Source: Burkholderia plantarii (GTDB lineage: Bacteria > Pseudomonadota > Gammaproteobacteria > Burkholderiales > Burkholderiaceae). Taken from it: a DNA stretch of 64,000 nt. The stretch covers positions 2,480,001 to 2,544,000 of the forward strand of contig NZ_CP007212.1 of assembly GCF_001411805.1 (NCBI RefSeq), in the 5' to 3' direction. Below the pieces are notes generated by a model, which saw only the letters and a list, made by a program, of their open reading frames with translations, did no database searches and was not told the DNA's origin. The position numbers and the translations under genes were made by a program. Shown here one piece after another: positions 26,959-35,497 of the stretch (positions within the stretch are counted from its first letter, which is position 1; each line of letters starts with the position of its first letter).

Positions 26959-28218
26959 CTATTTCACGGTCGCCAGCTTCGCGTTGACCTTGATCGTGTC
27001 GCCCACCGCCAACGAGCCGAAATCGAGCGGCACCTTCTTCTCGAACACGACGCACAGCGTCGAGCCGCCGTAGTTGAAGTAGCCGAGTTCCTCGCCTTTC
27101 TTCACGTGCTGGCCATCCTTCACCACCAGGGTCAGCGACGAGATTTCGGTGATCCCGATCGGCATCACGTACACCGAGCCGAGTCGGGCATCGTCGGCCT
27201 CGATCGACACCAGCGCGCGGTTGTTGACGGCCGCGCCGTAGACCTGCGACTTGACGCCGGCATCCGGATCGAATTCGTGATCTTCGTTTTCGCTGAACAG
27301 CAGGCCGTCGACGTTCCGGAACGAGACCACGCCGTCCACCGGCGCGTGCCAGCGGTGGTAATCGGCGCCGCTCAGGAAGATCTGCACCACCGTGCCGCCC
27401 ACGAACCGTCGCAGCAGCGCATCGTCGGGGTGATCGAGCATGTCGCGCAGCGAGTAGTCCCGCTCCTTGAGCCAGAACACGCCGTCGGCCTGCACGTTCG
27501 TATCGATCCGGTAGACGGTGCCGTCGTTCGGCGCCGTGACGATGGCGGCATCGCCGACGCCGGCGATCGGGCGATATTCGGACTGGATTTCACGATGGAA
27601 GAAGGCGTTGTAGGACGCGAAGCCGCCATGCTCTGCCGACCAGTCCACGACGAAATCCCTCAGCTTGAATTCTTCCGTGGCGGCCCTGCCGAGCCAGCCG
27701 TTCGTGTCGTTGCGGTTCAGCACCCAGCAACTGTCGGCGCTGTCGAGGTAGTCGGCCCAGGTCTTCAGGATCGCCCGCAGACGCTCGTTGAAATCCGTGA
27801 GCCGGAACAGCGCCTTGCCGGCCTGCGTGGCCATCATGTTCACGAACAGCGCCGACATCGGGAACAGCACGCGGGCCTTCGGATCGGCGTTGTATTCGGG
27901 CGCGGTGGTGCAGATCAGGTCCAGCTGCGCCAGCATGTCGTCGATGTCGAGCACGTTCTTCTTGAACGCGGCGCTCTGCTCGATCGCCTCGATCACGTAC
28001 ATCCGGACGATGCTGTCGGCGTTGATCAGGTCGGCCATCGCCTGCACGGACGGATGGCGGCCCACCGCTCCCCGTTCGGCGAAGCGCGCCGCCGCGCGCG
28101 TCTGCAGATCGACCTGCCATGCGATCAGCGCATTGCGGTCCCGGGGAAGATAGCCGGCGACGTAGCCGAAGCTTTGCCGATAGCGCGCGTCGAGATCCTG
28201 CTCGGAATAGGTGGTCAT
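26959..28218 (-). CDS. phosphatidylserine decarboxylase-family protein (PsiD-like)
   Basis: This 419-residue pyruvoyl-dependent decarboxylase is of the phosphatidylserine decarboxylase superfamily. It carries the extra N-terminal domain (about 1-170) found in PsiD-type aromatic amino-acid decarboxylases. The self-processing site is YGGSTLCVVF, with cleavage expected before Ser386, giving a long beta chain and a 34-residue alpha chain. ADYHRWHAPVDG supplies the catalytic His. There is no transmembrane segment, unlike membrane PS decarboxylases, and a separate housekeeping psd would be expected elsewhere. The substrate could be phosphatidylserine or an amino acid such as tryptophan. It is a lone gene, about 590 bp downstream of the DUF190 gene. 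Confidence 0.88.
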   Translation of the reverse strand: MTTYSEQDLDARYRQSFGYVAGYLPRDRNALIAWQVDLQTRAAARFAERGAVGRHPSVQAMADLINADSIVRMYVIEAIEQSAAFKKNVLDIDDMLAQLDLICTTAPEYNADPKARVLFPMSALFVNMMATQAGKALFRLTDFNERLRAILKTWADYLDSADSCWVLNRNDTNGWLGRAATEEFKLRDFVVDWSAEHGGFASYNAFFHREIQSEYRPIAGVGDAAIVTAPNDGTVYRIDTNVQADGVFWLKERDYSLRDMLDHPDDALLRRFVGGTVVQIFLSGADYHRWHAPVDGVVSFRNVDGLLFSENEDHEFDPDAGVKSQVYGAAVNNRALVSIEADDARLGSVYVMPIGITEISSLTLVVKDGQHVKKGEELGYFNYGGSTLCVVFEKKVPLDFGSLAVGDTIKVNAKLATVK

Positions 28219-28805
28219 GTCACGGTCCCTCGTCGTTTATTGTCAATGCCGGAACGCCACGCGTGCCAGGCGTGCCAGGCGTGGGCCATGCCGGCGCGAT
28301 ACTCGTCGGACTGCCGGGTCATGCGGAGGCCAACCGCCAGCCAATCGCGCCCCGGCTTCGCACGCCTGAATGGAACATCGGATATCAAAAGAATTCACGG
28401 AGTCCGGCGGGCCATGAAACGGCCGATCATCGATACCGGATACGTCCGGCTCCGTCGCGCCGGGCCTACCGGGACCCGATGTTTTGCGCCGTCGTCGTTT
28501 CAAACGAAAGAATGAAAGCGAATTGCCATCCGCCTGTATGGCGTTCTTTACTTTCCCCGAGAACGCTCGCTCGCAACTCTAGCAAAGTCGATTGACGAGT
28601 ACAACGATGCGGCCGCGCATCTTTTCAAAATCGGTCGCATGAAATCGACATCACGATGCAATACCAAACGGCCGGGATATTTCGATAATCACCCGAATGA
28701 CCTCGCGTGCCGAGATGCCGGGCCGGCGCATATTAATCCGGGTTGAATCGACGCCGTCTTTTCACGCCGGCCCGGCGAATCGATCCGCCTTTCGGTCCGC
28801 CTTCG
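28219..28805. other. intergenic, no gene seen
   Basis: This is 587 bp upstream of the decarboxylase gene. A short tandem GCGTGCCAG repeat (two copies plus a partial third) lies near 28260-28283. The portion around 28590-28740 has lower G+C. No coding sequence, hairpin terminator or operator could be assigned. Confidence 0.45.
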
Positions 28806-29135
28806 TCACGCGCCGCCGTCGGCGCCCAGCGAGCCGTATTCGATCGGCATCCGCGTGAAGAACAGATGCACGCCCTCGCCCTTCAGCCGGGCCAGCAGCG
28901 CATCGATCTTCGCGTCGTCGGCGATCAGCGTCACGGCCACCGGCTGGTCCACGAGTTCGAAGAAACGCGCGGCATGCAGTTTTCCACTGGAATCGACCGC
29001 TTCCGAAATTTCGGCAACCGTGGCCCCGATGATGCCGGCGCTGGCGGCCTCCTCGAGCAGCCATTCGACGACGGTCAAATGCCTGACCCGATGGCTCTGG
29101 TTCGCGGCGTAGAGGGTGAGTTGGCTTCCGTTCAT
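28806..29135 (-). CDS. DUF190 family protein
   Basis: This 109-residue protein of the DUF190 family has a PII-like ferredoxin fold predicted to bind a small ligand and regulate a partner. Recognisable features are the N-terminal LTLYAANQSHRV and LTVVEWLLEEA, the AGIIGATVAEISEAVDSSG stretch in the position of the usual AGaTV..Gi.Gfg, and PVAVTLIADDAKIDALL near the end. GGAGGT lies 6 bp before the ATG at 29135, which fixes the start. DUF190 genes often accompany crcB fluoride channels; none is here. Confidence 0.8.
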   Translation of the reverse strand: MNGSQLTLYAANQSHRVRHLTVVEWLLEEAASAGIIGATVAEISEAVDSSGKLHAARFFELVDQPVAVTLIADDAKIDALLARLKGEGVHLFFTRMPIEYGSLGADGGA

Positions 29136-29741
29136 GAGTACCTCCGGGCTGGGGCGAACGCCGTCACCTCGCGGCAACCGGGCGGAATGCGCGCGCATCG
29201 CGTGAAGGACGGAACAGGGATCGATCGCACGGGAAGCCGCCCCGAGGGAGCCGGGCGTGACCGGCGGGTGGGGTCGGGCAGCGATGCCATCGCCTGCGGG
29301 CGAGTCTAGCATGCGTGCCAGGCATGTCATCGGCCTGCCGGACGCCGCATCGCGATGCCAATCAGCATGCGGGCACACATCGCTGCCGGGCAACCTCGAA
29401 TTTCTCGACAGGCATCACGCCGGCCGGAACAATCCCGGTAATTACCGACATATCAGAATGGGCAATTGATTCATCAAAATCCCGATAAAAAATAATCCTC
29501 ATATCTTTTAAAGAGGCATGCTACGCTGCCCACACCGCGCGCCCGCCGGGCCGGAACGAACCCGGTGAATATCGGCGCGCGGCAAAGGCGGCTCAATACG
29601 CCGCTGATCACACAATAAAAATACGAGATTCGCTGCTTTCCTTGCTATGACTCGCACCCGGTCCGGGCATGCTGAAAGCCCGGAATATTGACGTGAAAAA
29701 AGCGCCGGAATATCCGCGTTTTTAAACACCGAGGAGTTCAT
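29136..29741. other. intergenic, AT-richer promoter region
   Basis: This is 606 bp between the divergent DUF190 and beta-helix genes. From about 29420 to 29735 the sequence is clearly lower in G+C than the surroundings, with runs such as AAAAAATAATCC, consistent with a regulatory region or acquired DNA. A GAGGAG ribosome-binding site precedes the downstream gene. No open frame is convincing. Confidence 0.5.
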
Positions 29742-31568
29742 ATGTCAATGCTTCCCGACCGCCGCCTGACACTCGCCGCCATCGCGTTCGCCGCGATGAC
29801 GGCCGCGCTGAGCGCATACGGCGACGGCGCCGTCCTCAAGCAAAACGCCGCCACTCGAATCGCCACCTCGAACACGCCGTACTTCGGCCCGAACGTCGTG
29901 GTGTTCGACCCGAGCATGTCGAGCGCGTCGATCCAGTCGCAGCTCGACAACGCCTTCAATTCGCAACTGCTCAGCCCCACCGCGCAATTCGGCTCGCAGC
30001 GCTACGCGTTCCTGTTCAAGCCTGGCAGCTACAGCAACATCAACGCGAACGTCGGCTTCTACACGTCGATCGCCGGCCTCGGGCGCAATCCGGACGACAC
30101 CGGCATCACCGGCAGCATCAACGTGGACAGCGGCTGGAACTACGGCGACCAGTCGAACGCCACGCAGAACTTCTGGCGCTCGGTGGAAAACCTCGCGGTC
30201 ACGCCGAACGGCGGCACCGATCGCTGGGCGGTCTCGCAGGCAGCGCCGATGCGCCGCGTCCATATCCGGGGCAACCTGACGCTCGGCCCGTCGAACCAGG
30301 GCGACGGCCAGGGCTACTCGAGCGGCGGCTTCATCGCCGACAGCAAGATCGACGGCACCGTGTCGTCGGGCTCGCAGCAGCAGTGGTACACGCGCGACAG
30401 CACGATCGGCGGCTGGACCAACGGCGTCTGGAACATGGTGTTCTCGGGCGTGAGCGGCGCGCCGGCGCAATCGTTCCCGGCCACCTGGAACGCCGCGCCG
30501 CCCTACACCACGCTCGCCACCACGCCGTTCTCGCGTGAAAAGCCGTATCTCTACATCGACAGCGCGGGCAACTACAACGTGTTCGTGCCGTCGCTGCGCA
30601 CCAACTCCAGCGCGATCACCTGGGGTTCGGGCTCGACGCCGGGCACCTCGATCCCGATGAGCCAGTTCTACGTCGCGCAGCCGACCGACACGGCGGCCAC
30701 GCTGAACGCCGCGCTGCAGCAGGGCCTGAACCTGTTCTTCACGCCCGGCACCTACCACCTGAGCCAGGCCATCGCGATCACGCGCGCCGATACGGTCGTA
30801 CTCGGCATCGGCTTCCCGACGCTGACGCCCGACAACGGCACCAACGCGATGACGGTGGCCGACGTCAACGGCGTGAAGATCTCCGGCCTGCTGTTCGACG
30901 CCGGCACGGTCAACAGCGGCGCGCTGCTGACGGTGGGCACGGCCGGCTCGTCGGCCAGCCACGCGAGCGACCCGATCAGCGTGCAGGACGTGTACTTCCG
31001 CATCGGCGGCGCGCAGGCCGGCAAGGCCACCAACAGCCTGGTGGTGAACGCCAACGACACGCTGATCGACCACATCTGGGCATGGCGCGCCGATCACGGC
31101 TCGGCGCCCACCGGCTGGACCGTCAACACGGCCGACACCGGCCTCGTCGTCAACGGCGCGAACGTGCTCGCCACCGGCCTGTTCGTCGAGCACTATCAGA
31201 AGTACAACGTGCTGTGGAACGGCCAGAACGGCAAGACGATCTTCTTCCAGAACGAACTGCCGTATGACGTGCCGAACCAGGCGTCGTGGATCAGCCCGGC
31301 CGGCAACGGCTACGCGGCCTACAAGGTCGCCGACGGCGTGACGAGCCATCAGACCTGGGGCATGGGCAGCTACTGCTTCTTCAACGTCAACCCGTCGGTC
31401 AACGCGCTGCACGGCTTCGAGGTGCCGCAGACGGCCGGCGTGACGCTGCACGACACGCTCACCGTGTCGCTCGGCGGCGTGGGCACCATCACCCATATCG
31501 TCAACAACACGGGCGCGCAGGCGGCCGGCACGTCGACGATTCCGGTGAACCTCGTCAGCTATCCGTGA
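29742..31568 (+). CDS. exported beta-helix-like protein
   Basis: This 608-residue protein is predicted to be secreted. It has a positively charged N-terminus, then the hydrophobic core LTLAAIAFAAMTAALSA, with cleavage likely near residue 28. The mature chain is rich in Asn, Gly, Ser and Thr with short repeating strands (NLFFTPGTYHLSQAI, VNGVKISGLLFDAG, VNANDTLIDHIWAW). This is typical of pectate-lyase-like right-handed beta-helices. Databases label relatives inconsistently (for example 'adenylyl cyclase' or coagulation factor 5/8-type); no cyclase motif is visible. It could be a polysaccharide lyase or glucanase-like enzyme. It stands alone in its operon. Confidence 0.82.
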   Translation: MSMLPDRRLTLAAIAFAAMTAALSAYGDGAVLKQNAATRIATSNTPYFGPNVVVFDPSMSSASIQSQLDNAFNSQLLSPTAQFGSQRYAFLFKPGSYSNINANVGFYTSIAGLGRNPDDTGITGSINVDSGWNYGDQSNATQNFWRSVENLAVTPNGGTDRWAVSQAAPMRRVHIRGNLTLGPSNQGDGQGYSSGGFIADSKIDGTVSSGSQQQWYTRDSTIGGWTNGVWNMVFSGVSGAPAQSFPATWNAAPPYTTLATTPFSREKPYLYIDSAGNYNVFVPSLRTNSSAITWGSGSTPGTSIPMSQFYVAQPTDTAATLNAALQQGLNLFFTPGTYHLSQAIAITRADTVVLGIGFPTLTPDNGTNAMTVADVNGVKISGLLFDAGTVNSGALLTVGTAGSSASHASDPISVQDVYFRIGGAQAGKATNSLVVNANDTLIDHIWAWRADHGSAPTGWTVNTADTGLVVNGANVLATGLFVEHYQKYNVLWNGQNGKTIFFQNELPYDVPNQASWISPAGNGYAAYKVADGVTSHQTWGMGSYCFFNVNPSVNALHGFEVPQTAGVTLHDTLTVSLGGVGTITHIVNNTGAQAAGTSTIPVNLVSYP

Positions 31569-31726
31569 TGGCGGCACGCCGGGCGCGAACGACGTAACGC
31601 CCCGGCACGGGGGCGCGCCGGGCCGCGACGATCGCCGCATCGCGATCGTCCGGCGCCCGGCCGCCCCTTCCCGCGGCGGCGCCGGTCCCCATGCTAGGAT
31701 GCCTCGACACCGAATCGAGGTACGCC

Positions 31727-32152
31727 ATGGATACACCGCGATACGAGATATTCGAGGAAGAGAACGGCCGCTGGTATTGGGAACTGCAAGCGGCCGAAGG
31801 CGCCATGGACGGCCCGCGCGGCACTCGCGCCACCTATTCGCCGGTCGGCTTTCCGACTCGCGAGGAAGCCGAGCTCAACCTGCATCTGTTCGACACGAGC
31901 CCCTCGGACCGGCACGGCCGCAAGGTCCTGCCGAAAGCGACGCTCGACGACCTGATCCGCCTCGCCGCGGACGGCTGCCCCGACTGCGTGGGCGTCGAAA
32001 TTGCTCCGGCCCGGCCGCAGGCGCCGGACCACGACGGCTGCAACTGGACCTGGGTCGCCGCGAGCGATGCCGCCGCCGGCTGCGTCGACTGCGTGCGGGA
32101 GGCCGTCGAGGCGCTGCGCGCGATCTGCAATCTTCCCGACGACCCGGCCTGA
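31727..32152 (+). CDS. hypothetical protein with CxxC-type motifs
   Basis: This 141-residue protein is not assigned to a family I know. The N-terminal half has YEIFEEENGRWYWELQAAEG, which resembles small DUF1508-like single-strand folds, then a helix (TREEAELNLHLF). The C-terminal half has three cysteine clusters, DGCPDC, HDGCNW and AGCVDC, that could bind zinc or form disulfides. Start 31727 is preferred over 31691 because the conserved-looking sequence begins there. It has no signal peptide. It lies 173 bp upstream of the PRISE-like reductase on the same strand. Confidence 0.7.
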   Translation: MDTPRYEIFEEENGRWYWELQAAEGAMDGPRGTRATYSPVGFPTREEAELNLHLFDTSPSDRHGRKVLPKATLDDLIRLAADGCPDCVGVEIAPARPQAPDHDGCNWTWVAASDAAAGCVDCVREAVEALRAICNLPDDPA

Positions 32153-32325
32153 TCGCGCGGCGCGGCACCCTCGCTGCGCCACCGCGTCGTCACCGGCCCG
32201 TCCCGCGCCCACGCCCGCCCGGCCGGCATGCGCGGCAAGCCGTTGCTACAATCGGCTCACTGCGTGCTGCGCCGCGCCGCGGCCGGCGCAGCACGTCACG
32301 CTCCCTTTTCCAGGCATTCGACTCC

Positions 32326-33396
32326 ATGACCAAACGAGCATTGATCATCGGCGCGACCGGCATCGTCGGTCGCAATCTTGCGGACCATCTCGTCGGGCTC
32401 GGCGACTGGCAGGTCACCGGCCTGTCGCGCGGCCGCACGCCCATGCCGGCGCGCGTCGAGGCGCTGACAGCCGACCTGACCTCGCCTGACGCCGTGGCCG
32501 GCGCCCTGCGCGACCGCGCGTTCAGCCACGTGTTCTTCACCGCCTGGGCGCGCCAGTCGACCGAGGCCGAGAACATCCGCGTCAACGGCGCGATGGTGCG
32601 CAACGTGCTCGATGCGCTCGGCCCGGGCGGCAAGCTCGAGCACGCGGCGCTCGTCACCGGCCTGAAGCACTATCTCGGGCCGTTCGAGGCCTACGCGCGG
32701 GGCGCCGTGCCGCTCACGCCATTTCGCGAGGAGCAGGGCCGCCAGCCGGTCGACAACTTCTACTACGAGCAGGAGGACCGCCTGTTCGAGGCGGCTCGGC
32801 GCCACGGCTTCGGCTGGAGCGTGCATCGTCCGCACACGATCATCGGCTTCGCGCTCGGCAACGCCATGAACATGGGCGTGACGCTCGCCGTCTACGCGAC
32901 GCTCTGCAAGGCGAGCGGCGCGCCGTTCGTGTTCCCCGGCTCGCCCGCGCAGTGGGACAGCCTGACCGACATGACCGACGCGCGCCTGCTGGCCCGGCAT
33001 CTCGAATGGGCTGCGACCGCGCCGGGCGCGCGCGACGAGGCGTTCAACGTCGTCAACGGCGACGTGTTCCGCTGGAAGTGGATGTGGCAGCGCATCGCCG
33101 ACTATTTCGGCATCGAGGCCGCGCCGTTCGACGGCCAGACGCGCCCGCTGGAAGGTCGGATGCAGCAGGCCGGCGCGCAATGGCGCGAGATCGCCGCGCG
33201 CGCCGGGCTGGTCGAGCCCGACGTCGAGCGGCTCGTCTCGTGGTGGCATACCGACGCCGATCTCGGGCGCCCGATGGAAGTGCTGACCGACATGAGCAAG
33301 AGCCGCAAGGCCGGCTTCCTCGATTACCAGAGCACCGTCGACGCGTTCCACGCGCTGTTCGATCGCCTGAAGGCGGAGCGGGTCATCCCGGCCTGA
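32326..33396 (+). CDS. PRISE/VEP1-like NAD(P)-dependent reductase
   Basis: This 356-residue extended short-chain dehydrogenase is related to progesterone 5-beta-reductase/iridoid synthase (PRISE) proteins. GATGIVG near the N-terminus binds NADPH. The family's atypical catalytic residues are visible: Lys in LVTGLKHYLGPFEAY and Tyr in DNFYYEQED. RPHTIIGFALGN and the C-terminal SRKAGFLDYQ are also typical. Bacterial members reduce activated C=C bonds of enones; the physiological substrate is unknown. ATG 32326 is chosen where the Rossmann strand begins. The frame is open for 200 codons upstream, without meaning. Confidence 0.9.
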   Translation: MTKRALIIGATGIVGRNLADHLVGLGDWQVTGLSRGRTPMPARVEALTADLTSPDAVAGALRDRAFSHVFFTAWARQSTEAENIRVNGAMVRNVLDALGPGGKLEHAALVTGLKHYLGPFEAYARGAVPLTPFREEQGRQPVDNFYYEQEDRLFEAARRHGFGWSVHRPHTIIGFALGNAMNMGVTLAVYATLCKASGAPFVFPGSPAQWDSLTDMTDARLLARHLEWAATAPGARDEAFNVVNGDVFRWKWMWQRIADYFGIEAAPFDGQTRPLEGRMQQAGAQWREIAARAGLVEPDVERLVSWWHTDADLGRPMEVLTDMSKSRKAGFLDYQSTVDAFHALFDRLKAERVIPA

Positions 33397-33518
33397 GCCG
33401 CGCCCGCGCGGGCGAAGGCCGGCGGCGCGCCGCGCGGCAAGGCACGGCGCCGCCGCCCACGCACACACGCACGCCGCCCCGGTCTTCCCTGAGGGACCGG
33501 TTCCTCGCCGCGCCGCGC

Positions 33519-33542
33519 TTCGCATGGCGCGACATCGCTTCC
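33519..33542 (+). promoter_or_regulatory. hrpII-like box (one mismatch) upstream of candidate effector
   Basis: TTCG-N16-TTCC begins 133 bp before the effector start codon. It differs by one base from the hrpII/PIP-like box TTCG-N16-TTCG used by HrpB-type activators. CACTCT at 33576-33581, 33 bp downstream, fits the YANNNT -10 pattern expected about 30-32 bp after the box. Short motifs like this arise by chance, so it counts as support only together with the gene. Confidence 0.35.
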
Positions 33543-33651
33543 TGTCATCGACATGACATGGCGCCGGGCGTGATTCACTCTAGCCGGAACCGCCGCCGGC
33601 CCTTGCATGCCGGCGCGCTCGAGAGACCCGACGCTTTCAGAAGGAGTCCGG

Positions 33652-35106
33652 ATGCCGCCCGTGAACCGCCTGCCGACGCCCCCGCCGTCGACGGTCACGC
33701 GTGAGTCGACCGGCACGACGCCTTCCACGACGGAGCCTCCGCGCAACGCCGCGGTGGCGCCGACCTCGATCCGGCACGCCGGTGGCCCGCTCACGACGCT
33801 GGCGCATCTGACGCGGCACGGCGGCCACGCGTCGCTGACCGCGAAGCATCGGGGCGGCGCGACCGCCGCCCTGCCCGACCGGGCTGGCGGCCCCGGCGCC
33901 GGGCCGGCAATTCAGTCCGCTACCCAGGCGTCGGCACAGGCAGCCCTTCAGACGCGCCCCTCGACCGCCGGCAGGCTCGCCGCGACGCCAACCGCCAGGC
34001 CCGGCGCCGCGTCCCGTCTCGCCGATGCGTCCGGCTACGGCGATCCGGCCCAGGCCGACGGCGACGGCGAGTCGGTCCACGCGGAAGGCCGCCATGCGCA
34101 CGGCTCGTCGAACGCGCGCCTGCTCGCGCCGCTCGCCGCCGTCACCATGCGCATGCCGCTGCGCACGCGGCGCAGGCGCCATGATCCGAACGACATCCCC
34201 TCCGACGACGACGAGGATCGCGCCTCGGAATGGCAGCCGTCCGAGTTCGAATTCAACGCGTTCTCGAAGGACCTGCTCGGCGCCTCGGGCACGGTCCACA
34301 TGCCGGCCGGCGCGGATGCGCTGCTGCCCAACGCGGCCGCGCACCGGCTCGGCGAGACCAGCGCGCGGCCGACCGCGCCGCCCGGCTCGCGCATCGGCGC
34401 CGACGCGGCCGGCGGCGACGCGCTGCGCGAACCCGGCGAGATCCGCAGCGTCGACGACCTGAAGCGCTTCATCATGGAAACGGGCCGTGCCGGCATCTCC
34501 GTCGAGCTGGGCCATTCCACCGTGTCGCCGAACCACGAGATGCTGTACGGCTATCACGGCCTCGTCTATCACGGCGCCACCCACACGCCGCGCGAAATCC
34601 GCGCGGCGGGCGGCCTCTTCAGCGGCAAGCCGCTCGACGTCGACGCGAACCTGCTCGAAGCGCAGGGCCTCGCGGACCCGAAAGGCGCGACGGGCGACGC
34701 CGGCATCTCGACCTCGAAGGTCGCGTCGGGCGCGCTGGCGCGCGCGGCCGCATCGGCCGGTGCGTCGGCTGGCGCCGATCGCGCCTACGTCTACGTGATC
34801 GACACGCGCAGCCTCGACGCGTCCGACCAGGCCTACGACCTCACCCGAACCCTCGTCGAAGCCGGCCACCTGCCGGCCGGGCAGGACCCCGACGGCCACG
34901 ACGATCCGACCGGCGCCGAAGTCAACGCGACCCACATTGCCGATTCGGCGATCGTCGGCTGGGTCGCGCTCGACGACGTCCAGGCCACCGCCTCGCGGCT
35001 CAGTCAGGCCACGCCGCAGGCGCGTTCGAGCCTGCTCGGCGAACTGGTTCGCGACAACGAGGCGCGCGTGCATCTGAACGACGGCCGCGCCACGATGGAC
35101 GACTGA
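33652..35106 (+). CDS. candidate ADP-ribosyltransferase, possible type III effector
   Basis: This is a 484-residue protein. The first ~280 residues are Pro/Ser/Thr/Ala/Arg-rich and look disordered, as in type III effectors (MPPVNRLPTPPPSTVTREST...). The last ~185 residues match the layout of pertussis/cholera-type ADP-ribosyltransferases. GLVYHGATHTPREIRAAGGL aligns with the VYRxDxRPPxxI strand, but with His307 in place of the catalytic Arg. GISTSK supplies the STS motif (353-355). AYVYVIDTR is the next strand. GAEVNATHIADSAIVGW carries the catalytic Glu423. The 46- and 70-residue spacings are close to those of pertussis S1. AAGGAG fixes the start at 33652. Enzyme activity and secretion are inference. 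Confidence 0.7.
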   Translation: MPPVNRLPTPPPSTVTRESTGTTPSTTEPPRNAAVAPTSIRHAGGPLTTLAHLTRHGGHASLTAKHRGGATAALPDRAGGPGAGPAIQSATQASAQAALQTRPSTAGRLAATPTARPGAASRLADASGYGDPAQADGDGESVHAEGRHAHGSSNARLLAPLAAVTMRMPLRTRRRRHDPNDIPSDDDEDRASEWQPSEFEFNAFSKDLLGASGTVHMPAGADALLPNAAAHRLGETSARPTAPPGSRIGADAAGGDALREPGEIRSVDDLKRFIMETGRAGISVELGHSTVSPNHEMLYGYHGLVYHGATHTPREIRAAGGLFSGKPLDVDANLLEAQGLADPKGATGDAGISTSKVASGALARAAASAGASAGADRAYVYVIDTRSLDASDQAYDLTRTLVEAGHLPAGQDPDGHDDPTGAEVNATHIADSAIVGWVALDDVQATASRLSQATPQARSSLLGELVRDNEARVHLNDGRATMDD

Positions 35107-35497
35107 TGCCGGACGGCCGGCGCGTCGGTCTCGATCCGCCACCCCGCCCACCTGTCTCGCCCGCGCCGCACGCCTTCGCCGTCGGCGCCGCGAGACTGCA
35201 ACGATTCGTTACAGAGGCACCAATCCATTTCCGCGCGCGCCGCGCTCCCGCGCCGTGGCCGCAACGCGCGTACCCGCCTGCGGCCGCCTCGCGCGAGCCC
35301 CGCTCGTGATCGGGCTCGGCGTGTCGGTATTGGCGTTATCCCGGAGTTTTTCGCGAATCCTTTCAGGGCTCGATGGATGAAACACGACGTATATTTTTGT
35401 TACAAATTACGATGGGAGCCGAATTACCGAGACGGGATACTGCGTAAAACAGCAAGCATCTGTCACCGAGTCAGCATCCACCACGAGGCGAGAACCG
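35107..35497. other. intergenic, promoter region of the OmpR-type gene
   Basis: This is 391 bp. The half nearest 35350-35430 is AT-richer (TATATTTTTGTTACAAATTAC) and is the likely promoter of the regulator at 35498. No gene is seen. Confidence 0.45.

Noticed and set aside
28260..28283. Tandem GCGTGCCAG repeats, considered as an iteron or CRISPR-like array.
   Set aside because: Only two copies plus a partial one, no spacers, no associated genes.
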